DNA of 64,000 nt from Methanococcoides methylutens. Lineage in GTDB: Archaea > Halobacteriota > Methanosarcinia > Methanosarcinales > Methanosarcinaceae. Positions 26,970-35,018 of the stretch are shown here, piece after piece. The stretch's first letter is position 1. Each line of letters opens with the position of its first letter. The notes beneath the pieces are model-generated. The model did no database searches, had not been told where the DNA came from, and saw only the letters and a list, made by a program, of their open reading frames with translations. A program made the translations under genes and the position numbers. The DNA lies in the NCBI RefSeq assembly GCF_000765475.1, contig NZ_JRHO01000014.1, forward strand, positions 389,687 through 453,686. The letters run 5' to 3'.

Positions 26970-27452
26970 TTGGAAAACATCAAACAAAAAGAAATTCTAG
27001 TCCTGCAGCTTCAAAGAATGTACTGGATTGAAACTGAAATGGAGCAGCTTGCAGCATGGGAAGCAAGGATCGAACTTGAAGGACAACATCTGGAAGCAAT
27101 GGAAACCCTGTCCCATGATTCAGACAAGCACGCCCTGATCCTTGAAAAATGGCTCAAAATGGCAAATACTGAACTCCCAGAAAGTGCACCCCGAGGAATT
27201 CCCCACAGGGTGTTTGATTTTAACCGGACAAATGTCTACGAGATGTTCAGTGAGATAAGAAAATATGAAGTACTCGCAAGGGACACGTATCACGGCATAA
27301 CTAAGGCGGACACTAATGTTCTGGAAGAGGTTTTCCCTGATGAAGAGAACCGGACAGAATTCATAAAAGATATGAAGCACCTTGTCGCAGAAGAAGAAAG
27401 ACACAAGAAAATATGCGATGATAAGATCGGCGGATTTACCAGAGTGCTCTGA
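26970..27452 (+). CDS. Ferritin-like helical protein of unknown function
   Basis: Choosing the TTG at 26970 gives 160 residues; GGAGAG lies 8 bp upstream and a TATA box (ATTATATATAAG, 26913-26924) would put the start site near 26945, which excludes the upstream ATG at 26895. The protein is four long helices with Glu and His spaced as in ferritin or rubrerythrin di-iron proteins: ETEMEQLAAWEARIELEG, SHDSDKHALILEKW, YEVLARDTYHGI and AEEERHKKICDD. Metal binding is inference. A hairpin with a T-run follows the stop. Confidence 0.6.
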   Translation: MENIKQKEILVLQLQRMYWIETEMEQLAAWEARIELEGQHLEAMETLSHDSDKHALILEKWLKMANTELPESAPRGIPHRVFDFNRTNVYEMFSEIRKYEVLARDTYHGITKADTNVLEEVFPDEENRTEFIKDMKHLVAEEERHKKICDDKIGGFTRVL

Positions 27453-27480
27453 ATAATATCGTTTTGCTGAGAAATGTTGT

Positions 27481-27510
27481 GGGTCTCTCAAGACCCCCGG
27501 ATCCTTTTTT
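27481..27510 (+). terminator. Hairpin terminator after the ferritin-like gene
   Basis: GGGTCT-ctca-AGACCC (27481-27496) is followed by CCGGATCCTTTTTT, ending at 27510. It sits 28 bp after the stop codon. Confidence 0.65.
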
Positions 27511-27734
27511 ACAATTTTACTGACAAGATCTCACGACATGCTTTGTGAAGATCAAAACAGAAGATACCATACTTGCGTATTCTTAAGTTTGTACTCCCCG
27601 GCACCTTTTACTACCATAGTGATCAGATACATTGCACATATTTATAATGTGTAAGCTCAGTATAGGTTTACGTTAAGATACATTTATGAATACGATGTCG
27701 AATATATTTTATGTGAAGATAAGAGGTTATCAAT

Positions 27735-28619
27735 TTGAAATGGAAACATGACAGGGGACTTGAGGGCAGGATGCTGTTGACACTATTCCTTCTGGCGGCA
27801 GTTTACCTATTATTTCTTGCATTCCTGTTCTATTCGGGTGCTCCCCAGATGTTTATGCTGTTGTTCATAGGCGTATTCATGGGAGCACAATATTACTACT
27901 CGGACCGTCTGGTCCTCTGGACCATGCATGCAACCATCGTTTCTGAATATGAGGAGCCTGAACTCCACCAGACCATTACCAGGTTATGTGCCATAGCGGA
28001 CCTGCCAATCCCCAGGATCGCAGTGGTGAACACATCGATCCCGAATGCCTTTGCAACCGGCAGAGGTCCCAAGAATGCAGTGGTTGCTATAACCACGGGA
28101 CTGATGGACCAGTTAAATCAGGGAGAGCTGGAAGCCGTGCTTGCACATGAACTGAGCCATGTAAAGAACAGGGATATGGCAATACTGACCATAGCCAGTT
28201 TCATATCGACCCTGGCATTCTACATCGTCAGGTACAGTTTCTACTTTGGCGGTATGGGAGGCATGGGAAGCAGAAGAAAGGAATCCGGCGGAATTATTGC
28301 GATCTGGATCGTCTCGTTGCTTGTATGGGTCATCAGTTTCCTGCTGATACGCGCCCTTTCAAGGTACAGGGAATTTGCGGCGGACAGGGGTTCAGCGGTC
28401 ATCACAGGCCAGCCCTCCAACCTGGCATCAGCACTTACGAAGATAAGCGGAATCATGCCCCGCATCCCCCAGGATGACCTGAGATCAGTGGAGGGCATGA
28501 ATGCATTTTTCATAATCCCGGCGGTCTCAGGTTCTTTCATGAGCCTGCTCTCGACCCACCCATCCACGGAGAAAAGACTCGCAGCACTTGAAAAATTACA
28601 ACAGGAGCTTGAGTTCTGA
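27735..28619 (+). CDS. htpX: HtpX-type membrane zinc metalloprotease (M48)
   Basis: This 294-residue protein has two N-terminal helices, the zinc motif H138-E-L-S-H142, two more helices at about 152-170 and 184-204, and a downstream ALSRYREFAADRGSA segment whose Glu is the third zinc ligand. HtpX cuts damaged membrane proteins. Translation starts at TTG behind AGAGGTTATC. The stop overlaps the next start as TGATG. Pairing with PspAB and the convergent PspA operon ties it to envelope stress. Confidence 0.92.
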   Translation: MKWKHDRGLEGRMLLTLFLLAAVYLLFLAFLFYSGAPQMFMLLFIGVFMGAQYYYSDRLVLWTMHATIVSEYEEPELHQTITRLCAIADLPIPRIAVVNTSIPNAFATGRGPKNAVVAITTGLMDQLNQGELEAVLAHELSHVKNRDMAILTIASFISTLAFYIVRYSFYFGGMGGMGSRRKESGGIIAIWIVSLLVWVISFLLIRALSRYREFAADRGSAVITGQPSNLASALTKISGIMPRIPQDDLRSVEGMNAFFIIPAVSGSFMSLLSTHPSTEKRLAALEKLQQELEF

Positions 28620-29191
28620 TGGGACTAAAAGGCATGTTCGATTCCCTGCTCGGAAGGAGCAAGTTACCGCCATCAAATACGGAGCGGCTGTTCGCGATCT
28701 CAACTGCAGTGGTCACCATGGAGGTGAGCCTGAACCTGCACCCGTCCGGTCAGGCAGGCATCTGCTTTAAGTCCATGTCCCTTTCCCAGTATGAGAATAC
28801 CAGAAAGGAGATAGAGGAGCTGTTAAGCTACAGCACACAGGAGACAGGGACTAATTTCCACATCGAGAAGGACAAGTACAACTTTCTCTGGGTGATCCTG
28901 GATGATACCGATTTCGAGGACCTTGTCACGAACATACATATGGTCTGCCAGACCCTGATCGAGCAGGGTTTCTCAGAACAGATCCTGTGCGCAGTGTACC
29001 GCTTTGAGAGCGAAGGCCCTGTCTACTGGATCTATAATTTCAAGCAGGGCAGCTACTATCCTTTCGTACCCCGGGGTAAGCAGGAAAGGGACAATTCCAC
29101 GGAGCTCAGGCTCAAAGCCCTTATAGAGAACGAGCTGCCGGTGGAGAAAAATGTGGAAAAATGGTATCCCCTATGGGGAATGCCATTCTAA
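28619..29191 (+). CDS. pspAB: PspA-associated protein PspAB
   Basis: The 190-residue soluble protein begins MGLKGMFDSLLGRSKL and continues with FAISTAVVTMEVSLNLHPSGQAGICFK, split here by description only, and WVILDDTDFEDLV, matching the PspAB family found next to PspA and HtpX genes in archaea and actinobacteria. Its mechanism is unknown. It is translationally coupled to htpX and faces the pspA-pspAA operon, so all four genes form a compact stress module. Confidence 0.8.
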   Translation: MGLKGMFDSLLGRSKLPPSNTERLFAISTAVVTMEVSLNLHPSGQAGICFKSMSLSQYENTRKEIEELLSYSTQETGTNFHIEKDKYNFLWVILDDTDFEDLVTNIHMVCQTLIEQGFSEQILCAVYRFESEGPVYWIYNFKQGSYYPFVPRGKQERDNSTELRLKALIENELPVEKNVEKWYPLWGMPF

Positions 29192-29230
29192 AGATTAAAG
29201 ATCAACAATCAAAGATTAAAGATGTCGGAT

Positions 29231-29509
29231 TCAGTCTTCGAGAAGACCGCTTCCGGTAAAGATCTCCTTTGCTTCCTGTAAGCTCAAGTCTTCAGGCGGG
29301 ACAATGATGTTGGATTCCACAATGCTTGCATCATCAAGTTGCTTCCCGTTAGATTTGATCACATTGATGAGCCTTGAAAGCTCAGTCCTGTAATCTGCTT
29401 CATTTTCCTTGGCTACAAGCTCCACGATCCTGTTGTCAATGATGTTGAGCTCGTCGAACAGACTTCCGGGGACCTCGAACTGCCCTTCACCCATTATTCT
29501 GATTATCAT
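29231..29509 (-). CDS. pspAA: PspA-associated domain protein PspAA
   Basis: The 92-residue protein (MIIRIMGEGQFEVPGSLFDE start) matches PspAA, a small partner usually encoded directly after PspA. It overlaps the end of pspA by four bases (ATGA) and has a strong SD, AGGAGGAAGG, inside pspA. Probably binds PspA and tunes its activity or regulation. Confidence 0.82.
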   Translation of the reverse strand: MIIRIMGEGQFEVPGSLFDELNIIDNRIVELVAKENEADYRTELSRLINVIKSNGKQLDDASIVESNIIVPPEDLSLQEAKEIFTGSGLLED

Positions 29510-30204
29510 TTACCTTCCTCCTGCCTGAGTTTTGCCAGCTCCGTCTCGACATTCGATTCTGCACTGATCTTTGCAAGCTCCCTGTCAATATCATCACCAC
29601 TGCTTGTGACGTCATCAAGAGTGCCTGTCTCGATGAGCTCATCAAGGGCAGAGGCGCGTGCCTTCATATCTTCGGTCTTGTTCTCTGCTCTCTCAACAGC
29701 AAGACCAACATCCGCCATCTCTTCACTGATGCCTGAAATTGATTCATTGATCTTTACCTGGGATTCAGCAGCAGTATACTGTGCCTTGATGGTCTCTTTC
29801 TTCGTCCTGAAGACCTCTACCTTGGTTGAAAGACGCTTCTCAGCAGCCACCAGCTTGTCCTGCTCTTTTTCAAGATCAGCTATCTGCTGGTCAAGCCCCT
29901 GAACCTGGATCTCCAGCGCACCCTTGCGCTCAAGTGCAAGTCTTGCAAGGTCTTCCCTGTCACTCTTGATGGCATCCCTTGCCTGCCCGGAAAGCTTGTC
30001 AATGCTCTGCATCAGCTTCGAGCGCTGCAACTGCAACCTCTTCTTAGACGTCGCTACCTCAGCCACCCCTCTTTTTACACCCTGCAACATTTCCAGCTGC
30101 TTCTCATAGGAATAGTCAAGTGTCTCCCGAGGGTCTTCCATACGATTGACGATCTTATTCATCTTCGCCTTGAGGACGGTTTCCATTCTGTTAAATAGAC
30201 TCAT
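29506..30204 (-). CDS. pspA: PspA/IM30/Vipp1-family membrane-stress protein
   Basis: The 232-residue protein is nearly all coiled coil and starts MSLFNRMETVLKAKMNKIV, the amphipathic helix that ESCRT-III-like PspA proteins insert into membranes. It protects the cytoplasmic membrane when the ion gradient fails. SD AAGGGAG precedes the ATG. The promoter just upstream contains an inverted repeat on the predicted start site (30231-30249), suggesting repression or induction by an unlinked regulator; no PspF or PspC gene is nearby. Confidence 0.92.
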   Translation of the reverse strand: MSLFNRMETVLKAKMNKIVNRMEDPRETLDYSYEKQLEMLQGVKRGVAEVATSKKRLQLQRSKLMQSIDKLSGQARDAIKSDREDLARLALERKGALEIQVQGLDQQIADLEKEQDKLVAAEKRLSTKVEVFRTKKETIKAQYTAAESQVKINESISGISEEMADVGLAVERAENKTEDMKARASALDELIETGTLDDVTSSGDDIDRELAKISAESNVETELAKLRQEEGK

Positions 30205-30230
30205 TTACTCCCTTCCGTTATTATGTGCAT

Positions 30231-30268
30231 GTTAGTCATTGGGACTAACTATCATATGTTATTTAGCC
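30231..30268 (-). promoter_or_regulatory. pspA promoter with operator-like inverted repeat
   Basis: On the minus strand CTAAATAACATATG (about 30254-30266) is the best TATA and predicts a start near 30234. GTTAGTC-attgg-GACTAAC (30231-30249) is an exact 7-bp inverted repeat lying on that start site, a typical position for an archaeal repressor. Confidence 0.5.
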
Positions 30269-30382
30269 GATTTACTATTTCTAATTTTAGTTCCAGTGGG
30301 GGGTTGAGACAATTAAACATATGCACAAAAAATTTTAATAATAATCACGTTTACTATTAGAATATTATTAGAAGGTACTCAA

Positions 30383-30886
30383 ATGAATAATCAAATTGTC
30401 CTTGAAAATTTAAAATTTATGCATGAAATTTTATTTGAACAATATAAGTCACAACAAGAAATATCTCTAAATATGGAAAGTAAAGGGACAAATATTGTTA
30501 TTTTCTCAGGAGTTTTAATAGGGTTGTTAATTAGCAGTTTTGCTTCATTAAAAGGAGATGTAGAATTTGGAAATAATTTGTACTTATTAATTTCCTTTTC
30601 AGTTATCTCATTCGTTTCTTCAATACTTTTCTCTTTACTTGTGTATATAAGCCGTTTTGTGTCGTATGAAATTGATTCAGATTATTTCATAAATGAATGT
30701 ATTAAGCAAGAATCAATAGATAAAATAAGAGCTACACTTTCATTTGATATTGGGGAAAAAATAGATGAAAATTATAAAATTAATGTTAAAAAGAGAAATT
30801 ATTTAAGCATTGCTTATCTTTGTTTTTTTGCTGGCACTATTTTTGCAATGTTTTTTATACTGATGATATTTGGAAAATCAATATGA
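30383..30886 (+). CDS. AT-rich orphan membrane protein
   Basis: The 167-residue protein has an amphipathic N-terminal helix, then hydrophobic helices at about 36-53, 65-91 and 143-165. The arrangement (helices flanked by K/N-rich juxtamembrane segments, KKRNYLSIAYLCFFAGTIF) recalls the small membrane effectors of SLATT or Pycsar type, but the match is only of form. The gene is far richer in A+T than its neighbours, pointing to recent arrival. SD GAAGGT precedes the ATG. Confidence 0.5.
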   Translation: MNNQIVLENLKFMHEILFEQYKSQQEISLNMESKGTNIVIFSGVLIGLLISSFASLKGDVEFGNNLYLLISFSVISFVSSILFSLLVYISRFVSYEIDSDYFINECIKQESIDKIRATLSFDIGEKIDENYKINVKKRNYLSIAYLCFFAGTIFAMFFILMIFGKSI

Positions 30887-30955
30887 TTATGATTGTCAAA
30901 TTTTAAGCATAATTAATGCACATTTTCTACTGCAACAATAAACAAGCGCTTTAAG

Positions 30956-30977
30956 GCGCCACCCGCTTTAGTGGTGC
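30956..30977 (+). repeat. Hairpin resembling an IS200/IS605 element end
   Basis: GCGCCAC (30956-30962) pairs with GTGGTGC (30971-30977, one G-T pair) around CCGCTTTA, followed by TCTGAC. IS200/IS605 right ends typically show such a CTTTAG-containing hairpin shortly before TTGAC-like ends. No transposase or tnpB gene is next to it, so at most a solitary relic. Confidence 0.35.
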
Positions 30978-31076
30978 TCTGACAACAATTGAGAAATTCA
31001 TCGGGGCTATGAAGTACATTAAAAATAACTTATTATATTATGATATAATCTATAATCCATCGGAGGACGGAAAATA

Positions 31077-31400
31077 ATGCACACAGTATATATAAAAGCA
31101 GTTAAAGATGAAAATATCTTCACCCCTTGCAATGTCAATGTTGATGCCATTAAATACATACATTGCATAGAGAACAAAGTGTTCCTATCTTTAAATCCTG
31201 AGGATGTGGGAGCCATGATATGCATATATGCTGGAAAAGCCATCAATGGAGAAGAGCAAGTCGATAACATCGTATCTCTTATTGCATCAGCAAAAGTGAA
31301 TTCTGAAAAACACGGCATGCCTATTTTACTTGATTTTTCAGAACAGATCGATCGGCCAAAAGCTACAATGATGCGAGGTCCTGTTGTTATTGTAAATTGA
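31077..31400 (+). CDS. Hypothetical protein, 107 residues
   Basis: Not recognised. A strong SD (GGAGGACGG) precedes the ATG and a hairpin terminator follows, so the gene is probably expressed alone. The product is soluble, with short alternating strands and helices and no obvious catalytic motif. It lies in the AT-rich island between two orphan membrane-protein genes. Confidence 0.5.
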   Translation: MHTVYIKAVKDENIFTPCNVNVDAIKYIHCIENKVFLSLNPEDVGAMICIYAGKAINGEEQVDNIVSLIASAKVNSEKHGMPILLDFSEQIDRPKATMMRGPVVIVN

Positions 31401-31414
31401 AATACTAATTTTTG

Positions 31415-31433
31415 GTTGTGCCAGTGGCACAAC
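31415..31433 (+). terminator. Perfect 8-bp hairpin terminator
   Basis: GTTGTGCC-agt-GGCACAAC starts 15 bp after the stop of the 107-residue hypothetical gene. The flanks are AT-rich. Confidence 0.6.
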
Positions 31434-31643
31434 TATTCATTATCAATTTAGCTATCGATCTTATCAAACAATAGATTTTATTAGAATACTTCCTTAACAT
31501 TATAGATAAACAAAATTTTATATAATGATGTTAGATTTCTATGTGAGGTTGGGAGTACTAAAATAAAGTACGTTTGACTTAAACAGCTGCAAGTGGGGGC
31601 TTCCAGCTGAAATTGTATAAAATAGAATTAAGGGGAGTAAAAC

Positions 31644-32225
31644 ATGATTCGCATGCCTAAAGCTGCAGAAGCTATTTTTGCATCAGCAATACTTGCTAGT
31701 ATAATTTTTATCTATATAGCAGCATTTAAGCCAAGATCTTTCTTGATAAATGAATCTATTAATGACTATCCACTTATACCTCTTTATGTAATTGTTTTTA
31801 GTGTAATTGGTGGATTAATGTATTTTTTTGCTTCTACTGCAGGCGAATGGAAAGTAAAAAAAGAAAAAATAAAAGATGATCAGAACAAATTAGATGAATT
31901 CAATGATACGCCTTTTCTTGATAAATTAAAGGATTTTGATATTGAAAGAAAGGGTTTAAGGGTAGTAGCTGCTCCTCTAATGGCAATTGGAATATATCTG
32001 TTATTTGATTTGATATTTTTTGATTTTAATATTACAACTGAACAGCCAAACATCAGCTTAACTAATTCAACCTTACAAGATGTGATTAACGCAATCGAAA
32101 CTACTAATGATACTGAAAAGATGATTCAAATAAAAGCAGGCATATCTTTTCTGGTTGGAGCTTTTGTAAAACAATTTCTTGATTTAATTCAAGCATTAGC
32201 TGAGGGAATAGGAATGAAAAAATGA
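31644..32225 (+). CDS. Orphan membrane protein, 193 residues
   Basis: Not recognised. Two N-terminal helices (about 7-27 and 46-63), a charged linker (EWKVKKEKIKDDQNK), a third helix near 109-127 and a C-terminal amphipathic or membrane segment (ISFLVGAFVKQFLDLIQAL). SD AAGGGGAG precedes the ATG. A TATA box (TTTTATATAATG, 31510-31521) predicts a leader of about 100 nt that contains CAGCTG-flanked pairing. Base composition is AT-rich like the rest of the island. Confidence 0.5.
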   Translation: MIRMPKAAEAIFASAILASIIFIYIAAFKPRSFLINESINDYPLIPLYVIVFSVIGGLMYFFASTAGEWKVKKEKIKDDQNKLDEFNDTPFLDKLKDFDIERKGLRVVAAPLMAIGIYLLFDLIFFDFNITTEQPNISLTNSTLQDVINAIETTNDTEKMIQIKAGISFLVGAFVKQFLDLIQALAEGIGMKK

Positions 32226-32263
32226 ACGTTCATTTTGCTCCGTAAGGAAAACGGCGGAGGAAG

Positions 32264-32304
32264 TCAGTACCTCGATACAATATAGTTAATTGTATCAGGA
32301 CTGA
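32264..32304 (+). terminator. Long imperfect hairpin followed by T-rich tail
   Basis: TCAGT, CCT and GATACAAT on the left pair with ATTGTATC, AGG and ACTGA on the right (16 pairs, two bulged bases, 7-nt loop ATAGTTA). ACTTTTCTTATTTATTT follows. It fits a terminator for the preceding membrane-protein gene. Confidence 0.6.
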
Positions 32305-32431
32305 ACTTTTCTTATTTATTTCAGTCTATTTATGTAACTAAAACCGTGGAAGGGTTTTCATCCAGCAAAGCAAATCCACAGATTGATTGGAATTGTTAAT
32401 TTCCATTTTTGAATTGCCATTTACTGCATCA

Positions 32432-32641
32432 TTAATTCTCTATAATACACTCAGCATGATCATTCAAGGTAAATGATTTGTTAATCATTATTGTGACATA
32501 ATTCAACATATTCAAATCAAATTGGATATATATTGCTCCAGTAACCAACAGATCAATTTTGTTAAAGGCCGAAATTTGAATCATATCCCTCGTATCATTT
32601 TTCGGGGATATATACAACGTACAAAAAGTGTACGCTATCAA
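32432..32641 (-). pseudogene. Remnant of a VapC-like PIN-domain toxin
   Basis: The 69-codon frame retains the C-terminal half of a PIN domain: DTRDMIQISAFNKIDLLVTG followed by YVTIM and a FTL end, matching the D-x-x-D, A...ADxLVTGD and I-x-TPxxFL pattern of PIN nucleases. The TGD aspartate is replaced by Ala, and the N-terminal half with its first acidic residues is missing. No antitoxin gene is adjacent. Assigned from pattern only. Confidence 0.45.
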
Positions 32642-32759
32642 AAAGCAGTTAGATTATTTATCGCCTATTACTTCAAAGATTCCAAAGTCCCACAATAGAG
32701 GAAGTGTTCTTAGTTAAAGAGGATGTGAATTAAATATTTGCAAATCGTTCAGTATCAAT

Positions 32760-33038
32760 ATGGCAAAAGGAAAGAAAGATACGAGTGAATACGAATTACC
32801 CGATATTCAAAAAAACGCCCTGGATAATTGGATAACGTTAAACATACTCCCACAACAAATATCAAATAAAAATTACACCAGTTATGCGCTTAAACTTCTT
32901 TTTGAACAAGCACCAGATGGTTTCTTCATCACAAATAAGCAGTTTAAAGAAGCGATGATCAGATGTGATTTCTCACCTGTAAATAAAAATAAATTAAATT
33001 GGGATTTTCGAGTTTCTATAAGATCTCCAGAGAAATGA
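32760..33038 (+). CDS. Small mobile-element-type protein, 92 residues
   Basis: The second half (YALKLLFEQAPDGFFITNKQF, KEAMIRCDFSPV, LNWDFRVS) follows a pattern common in small phage and plasmid proteins: YxLKHxFE...GFYVTNxxFKxAM...NWxFRxS. Function unknown. SD AAAGAGGATG lies about 40 bp upstream but none is close to the ATG, so expression is uncertain. AT-rich, at the right end of the island. Confidence 0.5.
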   Translation: MAKGKKDTSEYELPDIQKNALDNWITLNILPQQISNKNYTSYALKLLFEQAPDGFFITNKQFKEAMIRCDFSPVNKNKLNWDFRVSIRSPEK

Positions 33039-33132
33039 TCTAAATGAGGTTATAAACCTGACATATTCTGTCCTACCATTTCAATCATCACCAATTTGAT
33101 CTTATTTGCCGTTTGGGATGTTCTTTTTTGAC

Positions 33133-34080
33133 TTAGCGTCCCCATATCTCGGATGCTGTCTTGAAGTGCATTTTTGCAACTTCGTGTAACCTATCCCTGC
33201 CATACTTTTCAATGAACTTTGCACCAACCTTCTTAACCTTATCCGATGCACCCTTTGGGAATATTCCGATATACCTCTCGTTCATTTCCTGTATAGCTTC
33301 AAGGAAAGCTGCACGTGCAAGGATCGATGCTGCAGCCACTGCAATTGACTGGTCTTCTGCTCTGGGTATCTGAACAGGCTTCACATCGATGTTCCATTGG
33401 CGAAGTTCATCCTCGACCATGCTGTCGTGGTATGCGAACTTGTCAATTATGATGCTATCGCCCTGCTGGTACAGGTCTCTGATCGCACTTACATGGTTTA
33501 CGGTAAGCATAATGTTCAGGTTCTGAACATTTTCATAATATTTATTGTATGCAACTGGTTCAAGGATCTTCACGGAGAACATATCAGCTGAAATTGAGCC
33601 CTTTATCTGCTTTGCAATAGAAATGTTCTGACAATCGCTCAACTGTTTGCAATCCCTGACACCGATCCCCTCAAGAATTGATTCAATTTTCGGAGTGGTC
33701 TTTACTGCAGCTACCACAAGAGGACCAAAGAAATCACCCTTACCTGATTCATCAGAGCCAATTACACCATGTCCATTTGTAACAGACAAGTCTATAGATG
33801 ATGTTAACTTTTCTTCGGGAATTGAAATGTTCTTATTATTAGGCGAAGGTACTACACCTTCTCTTAGTGTAATACGTATTTCTTCTGCTTCAGGTGATGT
33901 GCCTAACTGGGACAGATCAACTTTAATTCCCTTCTTTCCATCGTATATTCTTATTACGCGGGAAAACTGTTTCTTTGATACGCTGAACTGAATACCGAAA
34001 TTGATCTCCTTTGGCGTACCCACGTCAAACCCTGGGATCAGGATTGATCTTATCTCATTGTACTTGTCAGTTATTTTCAT
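33133..34080 (-). CDS. rnhC: Ribonuclease HIII
   Basis: This 315-residue protein has an N-terminal TBP-like substrate-binding domain (about 1-95) and a C-terminal RNase H fold with catalytic D110-E111 in GSDESGKGDFFGP, the signature of type HIII; HII enzymes read DEAGRG. It cuts RNA in RNA/DNA hybrids. Archaea usually rely on RNase HII, so type HIII here is notable and may come from bacteria. SD AAGGGGAA precedes the ATG. Confidence 0.88.
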   Translation of the reverse strand: MKITDKYNEIRSILIPGFDVGTPKEINFGIQFSVSKKQFSRVIRIYDGKKGIKVDLSQLGTSPEAEEIRITLREGVVPSPNNKNISIPEEKLTSSIDLSVTNGHGVIGSDESGKGDFFGPLVVAAVKTTPKIESILEGIGVRDCKQLSDCQNISIAKQIKGSISADMFSVKILEPVAYNKYYENVQNLNIMLTVNHVSAIRDLYQQGDSIIIDKFAYHDSMVEDELRQWNIDVKPVQIPRAEDQSIAVAAASILARAAFLEAIQEMNERYIGIFPKGASDKVKKVGAKFIEKYGRDRLHEVAKMHFKTASEIWGR

Positions 34081-34317
34081 CTGATTCCCCTTATCCCATT
34101 ATCATTATTTCGGTTCTGTAGAAAACCTATCAAAATCACCATCAACAGGTGAACATAGGAAATAAGCCTCAATATCTGCCATACATTTTGAATTATTGTT
34201 AATTTAAATTCTCGTCCAAATTTTGAGGATTTCTACAAAACCAAAATTAGACCCGATCTTAATTAACTACATTATGGTAAAAATAGAACCAATGACTGGA
34301 TAGTTTTGTAATAAGAA

Positions 34318-34392
34318 TGGAGCCTCGGGTGGGATTTGAACCCACGACCTCGTCCTTACCAAGGACGCACTATACCCCTAAGCCACCGAGGC
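34318..34392 (-). tRNA. tRNA-Thr (anticodon GGU)
   Basis: The minus strand reads acceptor GCCTCGG paired with CCGAGGC, anticodon arm CGTCC-TTGGTAA-GGACG with anticodon GGT, T-arm GTGGG-TTCAAAT-CCCAC and discriminator T. CCA is encoded (34318-34320). No intron. It decodes ACC and ACU. Confidence 0.95.
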
Positions 34393-34463
34393 ACCTTCAA
34401 AAATGGGGGGGTTGTGATGTGGCTTCCAGATACACAGAATCAATTATGAACCTTTCGGTCGGG

Positions 34464-34473
34464 TTTATAAATT
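34464..34473 (-). promoter_or_regulatory. TATA box for tRNA-Thr overlapping an upstream stop codon
   Basis: AATTTATAAA on the minus strand includes the TAA stop (34465-34467) of the chorismate-lyase-like gene. It predicts a start near 34440, about 48 nt before the tRNA. Confidence 0.45.
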
Positions 34474-34986
34474 CCAGCGCTCATCCACCGGAAACTTCTC
34501 ATTTATCCACATGAGAGTGTTGTTGTCGTGTACTATGCGATATGACCTTGAAAGTGCTTTACTGCTGTCGAAAATCGGCTCATCTTCGGTTATTTCGATG
34601 TTGTCGAAGTCACGGCGGGTCTCGATGCCGCTGTTTCGGAGTATCTTGCCGATGGGGATATCCGCGCGCATGAGGTCCTGCCGGATGTCATCGGGCATAC
34701 GCTCGATTGGGGACAGGGATAGTGCCCTGACGAAGGGCTGGTCGCCTGCAAAAAGCGTCACAAGGCGGTAGTTTACGTCAGACCCTACAGCAATATCGAG
34801 GAGGGATGCGGTTTCCTCGTCTGCTTGTACGAGATGCTGTGCTTCAGTGACCACAGAGACGTCCTTACGAGTCATAATCTCGAGGAGGAATGTTACAGAC
34901 CCATCGGTACCTGCACATACCCTCAGGCACGTCGGTATGTCGAAGGACTTCAGTGCCTTAAGGAATTCCTTATTAACGAATGTCAC
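34465..34986 (-). CDS. DUF98 chorismate lyase-like protein (4-hydroxybenzoate synthesis)
   Basis: The 173-residue protein has the DUF98 landmarks: GTDGSVTFLLE, VNYRLV, SLSPIERMPDDIRQDLMRAD, IPIGKILRNSGIETRR and RSYRIVHDN...INEKFPV. Methanogen proteins of this family convert chorismate to 4-hydroxybenzoate plus pyruvate, the first step toward the aryl part of (tetrahydro)methanopterin. Translation starts at GTG. It shares a direction with the DUF5611 gene 32 bp upstream. MptN, a late sarcinapterin enzyme, is encoded 10 kb away. Confidence 0.75.
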   Translation of the reverse strand: MTFVNKEFLKALKSFDIPTCLRVCAGTDGSVTFLLEIMTRKDVSVVTEAQHLVQADEETASLLDIAVGSDVNYRLVTLFAGDQPFVRALSLSPIERMPDDIRQDLMRADIPIGKILRNSGIETRRDFDNIEITEDEPIFDSSKALSRSYRIVHDNNTLMWINEKFPVDERWNL

Positions 34987-35018
34987 AGATGATCAATATC
35001 CCCTGGGATCAAAAGGTC

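Larger units (their letters stand above)
32226..32759. other. Gene-poor AT-rich gap with hairpins
   Basis: The stretch of over 500 bases holds a long imperfect hairpin at 32264-32304 (annotated separately), AAAACC-gtggaag-GGTTTT near 32340-32358, a palindrome AATGAACGTTCATT over the preceding stop codon, a PIN-domain remnant on the minus strand and CGTACA-aaaag-TGTACG near 32617-32633. I see no intact gene. Confidence 0.5.

Noticed and set aside
30946-30981. Hairpin as an integron attC site or riboswitch
   Set aside because: No integrase, no repeated cassettes and no downstream metabolic gene; an IS200/IS605-like end is the simpler reading.
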